The notes: generated by a model from the sequence alone, not told the origin. Positions 1 to 13,251 are shown, numbered from the stretch's first letter. The stretch: DNA of 64,000 nt from Gremmenia infestans (GCA_032629725.1 JAFEVB010000002.1:2852001-2916000); one strand, 5' to 3'. Program-made: numbers and translations.

Positions 1-324
1 ACAATACGGAAAGAGTGTAACCTGAAGCTAGAGTTATTAAATTAATATAAAATATAAAGTTGCATATCCGGCACACTTGGATCACTTGGACCACCGTTCT
101 ACGCTACAGCAATTACGACGTGACTTCAGGCGAGCTTGAACATGATCGTTAATATCAACGCCTCAAGGGTACACGGCACCAGCTCGTCTTGAACCTAACC
201 ACGCGGATCGGCCGAGCTATGAATCTGGAGCTATCCCAGGGACAATATCCAATCCGCCCATACGTTTAGATGACTGCACCCAAACCGTCCACTATACGCC
301 GCTGAACCGACGTGGCTCCGCCAA
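1..324. other. Upstream region of SEC3
   Basis: I see no gene here. The stretch is short of long ORFs and runs up to the SEC3 start codon, so it probably holds the SEC3 promoter and 5' leader. The left edge of the window cuts whatever lies further upstream. Confidence 0.5.
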
Positions 325-3300
325 ATGGAGGGTTCATCTACGAATGGATCTGGCGGGGTCAACGGCAGTAATGGAATGAGCAGGGCCGCACGCTTTGAGG
401 ATGAGAAGCGGAGGATAATTGAGAGTTGCTTTGGCAAGAAGGAGGATGATGGGTCACGTACGGCCTTGAGGACCCCGTATATGGATGTGACGGATTCTGG
501 CTGACATGTCTTCTAGTTGCGGAATCGTATATTACACATATAAGAATCATCGAAGATGCTGCATATCCGTCCTCACCACCTCCCCCGAATTCAAGCCAGG
601 ACACCAAGAAACCCCGTCTCGTCATTGTCGCTGTGCGCAGGTCTGGGCGGGTTCGGATGCATAAGGCGAGGGAAAATGGCAATGGATCCTTTTCAATAGG
701 CAAAACCTGGGCTCTCGATGATCTGACGGGTATCAAGTCTTTCAGCAGCGCCGTTTCTGCTACGATGACAGAGGAACAACAGAAGCAATGGGCAGGGGGG
801 GTTGGATTCGTGGTATCGTTAGGCAAGCCGTATTACTGGCAGGCGAACACCGCGAAGGAAAAGCAATTTTTCATTGCATCCCTCGTTAAAATCTTCACCA
901 AATACACTGGGGGTAAATCACCGGAACTCATTGGATTTGAACCCAGTGAGCGAGAGCAGCTGTTGGGTGTTTCTGCTGCTGCGAGACCACCACCACCTTC
1001 TTTACAACCTGGCGGTGGAGCGGCAAGACCTTCATATGGGCAAGCCCAGAACCGTCCACCCAGACGAGAACCGTCGCAAGAACCAATTTTGCGAAAACAA
1101 CCCAGTCGCGATGCAGTCCAGCGTCCGCCTCCACCGCTGCTCCCTCCTCCAAGTGGGACCTCCTCCTTCACTTCTCAAACATCAAGGCCACCATCGAGGC
1201 CTTCATCGCGACCTCGCCCTGAGACTTCTCCCAACGGTAGCATAGAGGGCAGTGTCCCTGCCATCCCCCGGAACCAGCAGAATCAGCAGAACCAACCAGT
1301 CTTGAAGAGGATAGCTGGCACTAATGGAGGTCAAGAATCCTTTGGTAGGAGTGAGGAGAACTTAGGTCTACCCCCTCGCTCGCGCGGTGGGCTTAATGGT
1401 GCGCCGAACGGACCAGGAAGATTCCAGGACCGTAGCATGACTCCAAACTCGCTACGTTCTGTGACCCCCGAGAGCAGCATTTCTAGCAATAAAGATACCC
1501 TGGGTGACGTTCCACCCGTCCCTGCACCTTTAGCATTGCCTCCCGAACGGCGCAGGCCTCCCATACCAAATATCACCAGCTCACCGCGCCAACGTGGTCC
1601 GAACCTAGACGATAACATGATACCTTCGCCACTTGTAAGCCCCGGTATGCGGAGGGATGACACAAGACCTCCAGTAAGAGACGAAATGCGACTTCCGTCA
1701 AGAGACGAAATGCGACCTCCAACGAGAGATAGAATGCAACCTCCAGCAAGAGACGAAATGCGACCTCCAACTAGGGACAAAATGCCAATTCCAGCAAGAG
1801 ACGAAATTCGCCCTCCAGTAAGAGAAGGAATGCGGCCTCCAGCACGCAGCATTGAACGGATACCACCCCCCGACCGGATACAAACCCCTGAACGGACACA
1901 ACCCGATCGGATACAAATACCGGAACGGAATGTAGACACCATTTCAGCAAACATCACACCAGCAAAATTAGACGAACCAAATAAAACAAGCCCGACTCGT
2001 GATCATCCAGATATGACAGACAGGACTGCGTCTATTAAGAGCAGTGATAGCATCCCCAGTGCTGGCCCGATCGAATCTGCCATCGAGCCCCCGCCACCAG
2101 CACCGCCACCTGTAGCCATACCAGTACCCGAAGAACCACCTGCAGAAGAGGCCCGCCCAGGTCTAGGACCTATGATCAAGAAAAAATCCAAGGGCGATAT
2201 TGCAAACTCATTCTTCAAGGCTGCCAAAACTGCCAATGCTCTCAACTCGTTCAAACCCCGTGCTGGTGGCGCGGCTGAACGCCTTCGCGAAATGCAAGCT
2301 AAAACTTCAACTGAAGGCCCAGATGGAATTACTGGGGTCGTACCAGCACCCTCTTTAGTCCGCAGCATGAGTGGCGACGTTCCAACCGTGCCTACTCCAC
2401 TACCTACCCCTTCTACCCCACAAGCGCCGGTGGTTGCTGTACCCGTAGAGAAATTATCACCACGTAAGCCAGCTGATTCTATCCCGGAAGTAAAAATTAC
2501 TGTTCCCCAGGCACACCGACCTAGTAGTGTTGAAGGCCCCATACAGGCAGTAAAAGAAAATACTTCGATGGATAAGTCGAAAATTCGAGAACCCAGAAGG
2601 CCAAAACCACCCTCGGAAACCATGCAGAAGGAGCTTGCCTCTTTGGGTATTGATCCTAGTATCCTGACTGGTCGAGGGAGCGAATTGGTCGACCTCTGGG
2701 AACAATTTGGCTGGGTTGGAGAAGGAATCCGGACCAAGAATGTCGACCAGATGCAAGACGAAATTGAGCGAGAGCTTAATAAGGCTCAAGCTGGCGGGTG
2801 GATGAGTAGGATAGATGACGAAGATGAGAGAGTCGCAGCCGTCATGAAAGGACTCGACAAAACGATCGAAGAGTGTGATGAACTTGATGGTTTATTAACT
2901 TTATATAACGTCGAGCTCAGCGTAAGTCATGCAATCATACCGCAATTCTACTCGATTATTGACTCTTCTAGACTCTCAACGAAGATATTGCTTACATTGA
3001 AGCGCAAGGCCAGGGTCTTCAAGTTCAAGCAGCTAACCAGAAGCTCCTATATGCCGAACTTAAGTCTCTCCTCGATACCATTGCAATATCCTCTGAGCAG
3101 CTTGGAAGTCTTCGCGAGGCATCCCTGGAGACGCCACGTGGCCTTGAACAAGTCGAAACGTCTTTAGTCACATTGTACAAGGCCATGTTAACCATAGATC
3201 CTTCATTAAGTCTCTCTGGTCCTAGACCTAGTGTAGATGGCAGTGCAGTTTCCGGAAAGCAAGGTGGATACGGCAATAGCGAAATTGGAAGCATGCGAGT

Positions 3301-5099
3301 TCTGCAAGAAAAGAAAGACGTATACGGCAACGAAATCACAATTTTTCTCCGCCGGCTCAAACCTTTCCTACAAGTCAAATTTGCTGCTGCTGTTGATGAG
3401 ACGAGGAAAGCTTTGGAGCGGGAGAAAGGGAACAACCTCACTCGAGCCGCAGGCAAAGCAAAACTTGATCCTCGAAATCATGATTTATCCAGAAATATGC
3501 TATGGAAATACAGTCCGCTCATGCTGTTTTCAAGGGAGGTTGATAGACTTGAATGGGAGGATCTGATCAAGACCTATGAGATGATCTGCAGGCCACTTTA
3601 TCAAGATGAGTTCCGGGATGTAGTATTTGCATGGAAGCGAGTTGGTAGGAAGCCTAGTGGTGACGAGAGCGACATCTTGTTCACATCCCAGATCGAGAAG
3701 CAGACCGAAGGCATTGCTACAACAGCCCGAAAGCTTACTGTGAAGAGAAGTCAAACCTTGGCAAAGAGTTTACGCTCTCCAATTGGCGATAGTAACGCCA
3801 AAACCAGCCTCGACAGGTCTTCAGATGGGCGTCTCCAGCCTTATGAGGTTTTCGCCGGAGTTCTTGATGAGATGATACCAACAATGAGCATAGAACAAAA
3901 CTTTGTTGTTGAGTTCTTCCATGTTACTTCTCTTGAGCAACACGACTTCCCAGATGCTGTTGCAGCAGCGCCGCCGGATAGACGACTTGGGGGTGATTTG
4001 AGGCGGCCCAGAGTGATGGATCCAAACCGAGATCTAGCTAGACTTGTGGTCCAGTCCATGGAAGAGGTGTTTGCCTTTTTCCCCGCTGACATGCAAGCGC
4101 TTGTGGACTGGACGATCCAAGCGGATCCACTGTACGTGTTCTCCCAAGCAATTCTTTTGATATACGCTAATAGTTTATAGACAAGGAGTGGGTGTAATTG
4201 CTGCCATAGAGCGCAAACTTGTCGAATTCGAAGAATCCAATCAAGAGTATCTTGCCCGGACTTTCCAGAAGATTCACACCAGGCTACTTGGTCTGTTCAA
4301 TAAATTTGTAGACGAACAAATCCGTGCGATCGAAGATACCAAGGTCAAAATCAAGAAACGAAAGGGCGTCATTGCATTCATTCGCATCTTTCCTTCATTT
4401 TCTTTGAGCCTCGAAACCCTGCTGATCTCCGCGAATGATTTGGAAATACGCGACACTGTCAATCGAGCATATGCACGAATCAACAGAACAATGTTTGAAT
4501 CTCTAAAAGTCATTGCAAGAGAGAACCCCAGTGCCCAGACTGCAGGCGCCGATCCTGAAGATAAAGAAGCTCTGAACTATCAGATCCTTCTCATTGAGAA
4601 TATGAACCACTATTTGGAGGAAGTGGATGCCCGCAACAACCCGGTCCTCGAGGATTGGAAGCAAAATGCGGCACAAGAAATGCATGAGCACATGTCGTTA
4701 TACCTTGGGGCTGTTATCCGTAGACCGTTGGGGAAGCTTCTTGATTTCTTGGAGAGTACAGAAAGTCTCATGCTCTCACGGCAACCAGGCGAGCCCATGT
4801 CACAGATTTCGGGGATGCCAAGTCATTCAAAGTCGACATTCAAAAAGATTCTTGCGGGCTACGACTCCAAGGAGATTAGGCGTGGAATCGAGACTCTAAA
4901 GAAGAGAGTTGAGAAGCATTTTGGAGATGCCGACGATCCAGGACTCAGTCGCAATCTAGTTGCAAAAGTCATACAGAACTGCGAGCAGTATTATGAGAAA
5001 GTCGGAGACAGAATCTTGACAATCAGCAGGGATGTTTATGATGGAGATGTGATTGCTGAATGGACAAAAGGAGATGTTTCAGCAGCTTTCAGGAAGTGA
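325..5099 (+). CDS. SEC3: Exocyst complex subunit Sec3
   Basis: Sec3 is the exocyst subunit that marks sites of polarised secretion and tethers vesicles to the plasma membrane by binding PI(4,5)P2 and Rho GTPases. I read four exons: 325-457, 517-2921, 2972-4131 and 4181-5099, which join in frame to 1538 residues. The ATG at 325 starts a conserved fungal Sec3 N terminus (FEDEKRRIIESCF); the first intron (458-516) interrupts the PH-like lipid-binding domain, which continues with GRVRMHKARENGNGSFSIGK. A long Pro/Arg-rich disordered stretch (about residues 135-660) follows, with a tandem octapeptide array. The C-terminal two thirds, from about residue 680, is the helical Sec3 rod. Introns 2 (2922-2971) and 3 (4132-4180) have consensus ends. 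The next gene lies on the same strand 675 bp downstream. The exon joins were inferred by eye, but the family assignment is secure. Confidence 0.95.
1651..1850 (+). repeat. Tandem 24-bp repeats within SEC3 (RDEMRPPx octapeptides)
   Basis: About eight imperfect copies of a 24-bp unit encode RDEMRPPT-like octapeptides (variants RDEMRLPS, RDRMQPPA, RDKMPIPA, RDEIRPPV, REGMRPPA) at roughly residues 424-489 of Sec3. They lie in the disordered linker between the PH domain and the helical rod. Arrays of this kind change copy number by slippage, and related DRIQ/PER units trail off downstream to about 1930. Confidence 0.85.
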
Positions 5100-5773
5100 A
5101 AAACTGGAATGGGGTTTACACAAACAAGTATATGATTTGATTCTGCTGGCCTGGCTTGCCATTCATCTGTACTTTGAGCGGAAAGGGCAAAGGCGTTACT
5201 AAGGGGCATTTTTGGTTATCTACGTGTATTTTATGTATTAGTGTGTATATACATTACCAAGAACGAAGAATGAATCAAGATGGCGCTTGGACTTATGAGC
5301 TGTGGCGTTGGGCGGGGATTTGGTGGTGATGCTGACCTCATTGGGAAAGCCTTTTGAATTTTGTATTAAAAAATTATAAAACCCATACGAGACTTGATGT
5401 TGATTGCATTCTTTCATTCCTCTTAATACTATTGCAATTTATAACCCCACTCTTTGAGCCCGAGGCTAAGACGCGGGGCGGGAATAAACGGGCACGTATG
5501 GGTGCCGATCTTCACGTAAGTAAGTATCTTACTCTTGAAAAGCATTACCTATAGTTACAGAGCACTGACTTTTGCAGGTTGCCCTTCCAGAGAGAAAATC
5601 TCAAGCAGAACGCGAGAATGCATTGCAACTAGTTACAATTGTGAATGCTAAGGGCTCTTCTGACCAATCTCAGACAACAACCAACAAACCACACGCAATA
5701 CATTGATTGCCTCTGCTATAGCCTATAACTCTTTAGATTGGCCTTGGTATAATACCTACATTACGGAGGAAAT
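5100..5773. other. Intergenic region SEC3 to transporter
   Basis: No gene is supported. The stretch holds the SEC3 3' UTR and the promoter of the MFS gene. It is AT-rich near 5350-5450. The small ORFs here lack any recognisable protein. Confidence 0.5.
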
Positions 5774-7331
5774 ATGGCATCATCAACCTCAGCGATCCCC
5801 CTCCAGGAACCTCGTCCACCCCATGGCACAATATCCTCATCAGACGCCGACGTCCCAGCACCAGACACATCCGCTATATCCAACATATCAGTATCCCCCG
5901 AACTCCGGCCCATGACCCGCCAACGCCAGATCCTAGTCCTGATATCCAGTTTCCTGACTATCTGCATCACAATCGGCTTTAACCAGGCCTATGGCGTGTT
6001 TCAGTCCTACTATATATCGCCGTCTCAGACCATGCTGCCGAAAACTACCGCGGAGGATGGCGCGCTGGTAGCGTTTGTGGGGTCCCTGGGGTACGGACTT
6101 ACGTGGGGTGGGAGTATTTTTGTGAATCCTGTTATTGCGCGGTTGGGGATAAAGGGGACGAGGGGGATTAGTGTGTTGGGGGTGCTGTGTATGAGTGCGG
6201 GGTTTGGGTTGGCGAGTTTGAGTACACGGGTAAGTATATTATACTTTCTCTACCCAGTGACTTGATTGACAATATTATATCTTAATTGATGTTTGCTTAA
6301 TTACTGACTCTCGCTAGGTCTGGCACCTCCTCCTAACCCAAGGCCTCCTTTATGGCATCGGCTCTTCATGTCTCTACTTCCCCATCCTCAGTGCAGCCCC
6401 AGAATACTTCACCACGCACCGCGGCGCCGCCATGGGCTTCATCCTATCCGGCGCCGGGATCGGCGGACTCGTCTTCTCACCCCTAATCCGGTCCCTCCTC
6501 AACAGCCTCGGACCGCGCTGGACACTACGGACCCTTTCCCTCCTCAACCTGCTCATCTCCCTCCCTATCGCCATCACCGCCGCGCCATCCCGCTTCGTAG
6601 GCCGAAGACCTACGCACATCAACCTCGCGCTAGCCACGAAACCCGCGTTCCTGCTCAGTGTGGGCGCGGGGTTCCTCCAGGCGGGTGGAAACGGACTGCC
6701 GCTTACTTTTCTGGCGGAGTATTCGGTGGCGCTGGGGTATTCGCCGGGGAGGGGGGCGACGTTGTTGGCGCTTAGTAATGGGGTGAATTCTGTGAGTCGG
6801 GTTCTGACTGGGTGGGTGGGGGATAGGTGTGGGAGGCAGAATACGCTGATTGCGAATGTGGTGTTGTGTGTTGTTTCTGTGCTGGGGTTCTGGTTGGGGA
6901 GTGCTAGCTCAGGGGAGGGGGGGAGTAGGAGTCTGTGGGTGTGCTTTGTGGTGGTTTATGGGGTTGCAGGGGGTGGGTATAATGCGCTGTTTCCTACTGT
7001 AAGTCTCCCCCCTTTTCCCCTTCCCCCCGAATCTCTCCAATCAACAAGATGCTCATACCAGTATTTCACTAACATCCTCACCCAGACAATTGCCGAAGTC
7101 TTCGGCCTCCAAGCCTACGCCAGCGTCAACGGCTTCATATACTTCGTGCGCGGTCTCGGTCAGATCTTCGGAAGTCCAGTCGGTGGTAAGATATTAGGCG
7201 AGAGCAAGCTGGCGAATTACAGGAACGTTGTATTGTTTGATGCAGCGCTTCTTGGGGGAGCTGCGCTGTGCGTGATTGGGGTGAGGTTTTGGGATGCTGT
7301 GGATAAGAGGAGATGGATGTGGAAAGCGTGA
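5774..7331 (+). CDS. MFS transporter, monocarboxylate (SLC16/MCH) type
   Basis: A major facilitator of the plasma membrane in the monocarboxylate-porter group; fungal members include Mch-type carriers and the riboflavin carrier Mch5, so the substrate cannot be set from sequence. Exons 5774-6229, 6318-6998 and 7086-7331 join in frame to 460 residues. Both introns have GTAAGT donors. A polar 50-residue N terminus precedes about 12 hydrophobic segments. The first carries FNQAYGVFQSYY, typical of this group, and the loop WVGDRCGRQNT in the second half is the MFS loop 8-9 signature. GC content and codon use rise strongly in the middle exon. The start is the first ATG of the open frame. The 3' end faces ERG27. 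Confidence 0.9.
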
Positions 7332-7599
7332 AAGGGTTCCTACCTAGGTAGATATGATTATTGCATTGTAGTATTTCTGAGTACCCTCGGAACCCTCTTT
7401 ATTAGAAACCTGGTGAAATTAAGGTCGGGAAAATTGTTTGGCTTTCTGCATTTGGAGTAATCTCAAGGTTGGTATTGACAAATCAAATAGGATCTTACAA
7501 GCCTTGCAGAAGACAGTGATTATTAGTACAGTGTATTTTAACTTCATTAACATATACAGTCCATTACACGTAATACAGCATAGCAATCCACAGTCAAGC
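7332..7599. other. Convergent 3' intergenic spacer with a 10-bp palindrome
   Basis: This 268-bp spacer separates the converging 3' ends of the MFS gene and ERG27. A perfect TACCTAGGTA palindrome lies at 7341-7350, just past the MFS stop. The rest is AT-rich and presumably holds both polyadenylation regions. Confidence 0.5.
7341..7350. repeat. TACCTAGGTA palindrome, copy 1
   Basis: A perfect 10-bp palindrome 10 bp after the transporter stop codon. It is one of four identical copies in this window. Confidence 0.7.
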
Positions 7600-9342
7600 T
7601 TACACTTTCTTGGAGCTCTTGACTCCAAGAACATCCTCCCACTTCTTCCTCAGATCCTCCATCTGAGACCAGCATTTAGTCCCCAGCACTTCAAAATCCT
7701 CTCGTGCCTCTTTCGTCAAATCAACAACGCCTCTCTTCCTCCCCTTCCTTCTCGCAATATCATCTGCGTTCTCAAGAGTGCCATCCCATCCCCAGCCAGC
7801 CACTTCTGTCTTCATGACTCTTTCTTCACCACCTCTGTCAGTTGCAGACCCCCATTTTGCCTTCTTAGCCCCATTACCCTCCATAGCATCGAGTTTCTCC
7901 ACGTCGGTGAGTGCCAACCAGACAGGTGCAACTGCTGCTTTGTAGGGCTCGATTGAATGCCAGGGGCTGCCTAACCAGCGTACAAATAAAAAGACAAATT
8001 TATAAATCCAGACCAAAAGGACATTCAGGGGCATAATCTCTGAAGCGAAGATACCAGGGTGTGTCAAATACATCGTTGGCTTCACCGATGGTAGTTTCTC
8101 CGCCCCAGCGTCGCTTTCGGTTTTGGTAACAGTATTCGAGCTGTCGAAGAATGGTGCTGCAATACGCTGAGTAGACGGTAGAGAAGAAGTTAAGGATAGC
8201 ACGTCAATCAGACGTTTTGTATCTTCGTAGGGCGTCTGAGATTCGAGGCCCTGGATATCATCGATGTTGAGATGCTCCGAGAGGGCCTCAACACTAGAGA
8301 CCCAAATGATTTTCCCACCAGCATGAGAGGAAGACGAAGCAGGACGGGAGAGAAGTGGCATTAGCTCATGAGCAAGGATGTAATGCCCAAATACATTGGA
8401 GCAAAAGACCTCGCCAAGAGGGGGCTCGTCGGGCTTGGCTTGATTCGAAAGTAAAGGTTGTTTCTCTTCATCCGAGGAGTTCTTCGCCTCAAAAGATGAT
8501 TGGGACCGCACGACAGCCCCAACATTTGGTAGTTTGAATTTCGGCCATGTCACAGCTTCCACTGTGTCAAACAAGACGTCTCGCACAGCAGGCAGCCAGT
8601 CAACACCAACCCAACCTCCCATCCCCGCACTCAAGATCACCACGTCCAATCTTGGCAGACGGAGGCCGCTCAAACCCCAACCCCAAGATCTTTGCGCACC
8701 AATAGACCCACGTTCCTTACTCAGTGCCCAAGGATCCTGCGTCGCATCTTCCGAAAAACTCTGCGTGCCTGGAGATCCATGAGGGAGCCTCAGTCCGTCA
8801 ATGGTAGTAGCATCGGGACTCCCTATCGTGCCATTGACCAGTCTATCGGCGAGCGCATAAACGCTCCGCAGATTACAGAGATCAGCTTCCACGCCTAGGA
8901 AGTGCACTCTCTGAACCACCTCCTCCCATCTATACTCTGTCCCTTGTGCTTTGGCTTTCTCGCGAAGGCTTGTCGCGAAGGGGGAATATTCAACCAGTCT
9001 CTTGAGATGAGCTCGCAGCCGGGAAATAGTGTAGCGTGTCTTGATGGGGGTTCGAGTGCAGAGGACTAGCACCAGATGCTTGTTCGGAGACGTCGAGGGA
9101 GAGGTGAGGAATTCGTCGATGAGTCGTGAAGCAATTGAAAACCCGAGGCCACTGCTTGCGGATTAGCACTGTTGTACAATGTTTCAAAAATGAAAGGGGC
9201 AGGGAATCCTTGGTAGAGCATGCGTGGGACAAGCAATGTCGAGGGGTAGAAGCTAGACAGACAGTCAGACAACTTACCTGTTGGCGCCGGTGATCAGTGC
9301 AAAGAGCTGGCTATCGCTCGTCTCCCATGGCGGGAGTCCCAT
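7600..9342 (-). CDS. ERG27: 3-keto-steroid reductase (Erg27)
   Basis: Erg27 reduces the C-3 ketone during sterol C-4 demethylation in ergosterol synthesis at the ER and is the target of the hydroxyanilide fungicide fenhexamid. Two exons (9278-9342 and 7600-9151) join to 538 residues. The intron falls inside the NADPH-binding Rossmann motif: exon 1 ends ITGAN and exon 2 supplies SGLGFSIASRL. Later come WVSSVEA, carrying the catalytic Ser, and PYEDTKRLID, the YxxxK pair. A hydrophobic C-terminal segment (VLLVWIYKFVFLFVRWL) is the expected membrane anchor. Length and order fit fungal Erg27, which is longer than a plain SDR. The start is the only ATG upstream of the Rossmann motif in the first exon. 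The gene converges on the MFS gene. Confidence 0.93.
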
Positions 9343-9786
9343 TTGGCAGATTGTTCCTCGAGTGAAGGAAGGTATCGGGTTATGAATTTTGGAGAGGCCG
9401 GCGAGTTGAGGTGAGGCGGATTGAGATTGCTCCTACTTAAGGTGTAGACATTCGAGCCGAAAATCACAGTAAAATTTACGTTGAATTACAATCCCCGCAT
9501 GTGAGAGGTCGCGCTACTCGAAGATCCTGGGGTAGGCTGCTTTTGGATTAACGTTGCCTTCAGGGGTACAAAGCATCTTGATTCATTTCAATTTATGGAT
9601 CCTGAATTTCTAATAGTGCTCTTAGAGGGGAAGGAGAATAGAACTGTGCATCACGGGAAGAATTTAGATAGAATTAGCAAAGTTGAAAACACATGGTATC
9701 GATATTATTCCTTCAACGCCACGCTATCAAAGTGTCAAGAAAGTTCGGAACGTCATCAGACAATATGAAGAAAAGCCCAAAGAAAC
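9343..9786. other. Intergenic, ERG27 promoter side
   Basis: This holds the ERG27 promoter and the 3' flank of the acyltransferase gene (both on the minus strand). No further gene or clear repeat was seen. Confidence 0.5.
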
Positions 9787-12146
9787 CTAGACGTCCTTCC
9801 TCTCCTCGTCTTCGCTATCGTCTTCATCTTCCGCTCTGGCCTCTTCGCTCTTCCTCCTCCGCATTTGACCCCGTTCTCGCATTGCCCCCCTAATCTTCAT
9901 GCTGACCTCATCAAAACCTCCTTTCGCATCCAGTGTGCTAAAACTTTTCAGGGGGAAGCCTGCGGAGCCCACTGCTCCACCACTGCTACTGCTCCGACTT
10001 CTGCTCCTTGATGGTGGTCGGGTTGCAAAAAGCGCAATGTTCCCAATGTTTCCAAAGGACTCGTTCCGAGGTAGGTGGCTCTTCATACTTGAACTGCCTC
10101 CGATCGAGGCTTCTGTATAACTTCTGCGGAATTGGGGAGAATTTTCTGCCTCAGATATACCAGAATGGCTGCTGTCTCGACGATGGAAGCCACTCCCAGT
10201 AGGCGATGTAGGGCTTAGTTCTCCATCGGCCCGGAGCGGATCCGTTACGATTCTCGCAGCGTCGAAGTCAGGGAACATTTCCGGACCTAGTGTATTGATC
10301 AAATCTGTGACTTCGGTGCTCAGTTGAGCCCGGCGCTGCCGAAGCTTGTGAAAGGTGTTGCTGGAAGTCGGATTGAGTGCCAGTACAAGAGGACGTAGAG
10401 ATTTGACTATATCCATGCCAACCTCACCAAAACGCAAAGCAGCATATGTGATTGCGGGGAAGAATATGTATCCGAAGACGAAGACTGCCCACAAAGGAAC
10501 CCATTCAGGCATGTAACCTTGGACCCTGTTGCGATATGTCCAAGACGCCAGTAAGAAAGTGTAGAGGTTGTACAAGATAGGGGCGAAGGCAAGTGCTACC
10601 AAAAGTTTCCAAGTGGCCATAACGTCCCGACCTTGAAGCTTGACAGTAGATGCAGCAAGCGCTTCTCGTGACTTTTTTATGCTAATTATCTTGGAGGCCA
10701 CGAAAACAGGCGCGAAGAGCACAAGACCAGGAAGTACGCCGATTGAAAGTACGGAAATCTTTCCCAGTCGGTAGAAGAGCAGAAAGATGACTTTTGGTAT
10801 CGAATATTTGGCGTACTCTACTTGGTGATCTCGCAAGTTCATGTAATGCAGTTGTTTGTTGTAATTAGTCACCGACTTTTTCAGTGAGATGATCCTAGGG
10901 TCATCTTTGTAGTGCGTATACCCTTTAACGAGTCTCCTGTTCAGCTCCACGACCATTGGCAGCGGGAGCTTCTTCCCGGTAGGATTATATAGCCTTCGAG
11001 CAGCCTGGATGAGCATTAGGGTATCATAGTCGGGGCTTGTGACCGTAACAGCAACCAGAGCTTGGTAGACAGTGTCCAACAGCTGGCTGACGGCTTCTCT
11101 CCGCTCCCCATTCTTGTAGAGCTCGACCAGCTCTTTTGGAACGTCGACAGGGTTTCCAAACTCGATGACGGCACGAGACCGAAACTTGTGTGCATGGAAG
11201 TAATTCATACCACAGGGCACGATCTTCAATCCACTGTTAGGGTTTGCTGCCAATGCTCCCAGGGCCATAATAGCAACACCAGCTTTGAGAGGTAACAGTT
11301 CTGTTCGATCATGGCTACCTCCTTCCGGAAATATTCCTACCGCCCCATCTGCGCTCAAACGGTCAAACACGGCATCGTAGACCTGTGTCTGATCCACTTT
11401 AGGGGCAGTCTTATACCTCGAGCCTTCAAACCCTTCTATTGGGCCTTTTATACTCTGGTCTGTAAATTTGCCATTGTCATCTACATCATCCCTCCCAGTA
11501 AGTTGTCTCATGGCTGCTGCACCTTTGAAGGGCTTCTTCAACCTCAACTCCTCGGCACTTATGACTTCCGCGATTTCCGTATTAGCAGCGGTTCCCTTGA
11601 TACTAGGCAGAACCAATAATCCGCCAATCTGGACCTCCTTCCCATCGAATTTTGTCCCGATACCACGAATGAGTAGAGGGTCGCCAAGGGGTTCCGGGAG
11701 GTAGACTGTTCCAGAGCCAGGTTTCACCATGTCAAGAGCCCGCCCAACGGGCACAGCACCAACTTTCCGTGCAAACCAGCCGATCAACCATCTGTTCATC
11801 GATTTTGCTGCAATAAGAAAGGCAGCCCTGTGGTGGCATTCGTTGCGAAGTGTACGCATGAGAATAAGAGGATCGACGAACTAAACATCAGAGTATCAGC
11901 AAAGTACATGGTGCGGATCTGAAGATAAGTACTTACCTGATTGGCATGCGGGGCTGCGACAAAGATCACAGGCCCTCGCCTGGGAACTTTCCATGCCCCT
12001 CGAGGGTGTACTTCTCGGAAGAAAAGGTCAACGAGTATAGAAAAAGTCCAGAGGAATACATCGTACACCCAGTTTGTCATGGGAGACCGTTCCTTGTGTG
12101 GGAGCTTATGAGGTATGTGCTCGTGGATTTCCGATTCTTTGGCCAT
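9787..12146 (-). CDS. SCT1: Glycerol-3-phosphate / DHAP acyltransferase (Sct1/Gpt2 type)
   Basis: This enzyme adds the first acyl chain to glycerol-3-phosphate or dihydroxyacetone phosphate in glycerolipid synthesis at the ER. Exons 11937-12146 and 9787-11880 join to 767 residues. The HX4D catalytic motif (HANQFVD) is split exactly by the intron: exon 1 ends HANQ and exon 2 begins FVD. Further acyltransferase motifs are GIFPEGGSHDRTELLPLK and VPCGMNYFHAHKFRSRAVIEFG. Hydrophobic segments at about residues 410-450 and 465-530 match the membrane topology of yeast Sct1/Gpt2. The Ser/Arg-rich tail ending in an acidic run fits the phospho-regulated tails of the family. Which of the two yeast paralogues it matches is not resolved. 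Confidence 0.93.
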
Positions 12147-13251
12147 ATTGACAAGTGGTAAGAAGGTCGAAAGAGATTGAGGGTCGCAGATTCAAACAAA
12201 ACGTCTGATGCACGGTAGTAGTTTTTCGCCGGCAACGCGGGCGATAGCAGGTGGGGTGGGTGAGTGAGTGAGTGTTCTAGGCTTCACCTGCAGGCCGCAG
12301 CTCAACGAATTCTAAGGAGCAGGATCGGGTGCGGTTTATTCAAGAGCTATGATGGATTGGAATTCGAGATCGTGGTTGGAAGAAAGACTTCATGTTAATT
12401 GAAAAGTCGGCCGGCTTGTTGAATTTTCAATTACAAGTACTCTGCTGTTTCTTTTTTTTACATATCGACATCACATCACATCACTTTGTTCTGTGGCTGT
12501 GGTGATGGGATTGTGGCGCTAGCGTGACATCTCTAGCCGCGGTTAAGCGCTACCTCTATCCTTCCGCATCACATCTTGTACTTGTCTTGTACCATCCTAA
12601 CTTCTTAAGCTAGCACAGATGTCTTTCCGTTCAGCTATACTGGAAGAACCTACGCAAAAAGGCTAAAGGGGTCACCGATGTATATACCATCAGCCCGCCA
12701 GGTTCAAGTATTCCCCATACTAGGCCACTAGCTAGGGACAGACAGAATATGTCATTGCAAAGATTTTGGGAGATTACCCCTAGACCTACTAGATGCGATA
12801 CGTCAGGTCCTAGGTAATCTACAACTACCACTTTGATTGGGACACATGGAAACATTAAGTTGCCTTTGTGTGACATTTCACATCTAGGTCACTGGGTTGG
12901 GCTTAGCGTCTGCATAAAAGCCGCCATGAAGAAAGGTTTACTATCCTCATATGCTTATTTCAATGCATACCTTGTGGGTACTGTTATACTGAGCGCAGAG
13001 CACCTTATCTACCGATACTAATGAAAAATCATTATCACTTTTCCTCTTGTAACCCTTTACCGGCAACGAGTAGAAGGTCTTGTATGTACTGTTAGTTTTT
13101 TTCAGGCCAGTAGGCAAATCAATTACTAAAATTCGTTTCCTTGGGAGGCGATCCGCGTTGTCTCATGGAATATTCTTTTGACCTTTCGGTACTCAAATAT
13201 CGTATGTCAGCTATTTGACTCAGAATCAAGGTTCTGGTCGCTGTCTTCACA
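12147..13251. other. Intergenic, no supported gene
   Basis: The first few hundred bases are the acyltransferase promoter. The remainder has only short ORFs without protein-like character, including a 62-codon plus-strand frame near 12833 that I do not accept. Confidence 0.5.

Noticed and set aside
1331..1957. 208-codon minus-strand ORF over SEC3
   Set aside because: It is the antisense shadow of the RDEMRPPx repeat array; its regular pattern comes from the 24-bp unit.
2003..2737. 244-codon minus-strand ORF over SEC3
   Set aside because: Antisense shadow of the Pro-rich coding region, with no domain of its own.
12833..13021. 62-codon plus-strand ORF
   Set aside because: Composition is not protein-like, there is no motif and no partner exon; it fits chance in an AT-rich spacer.
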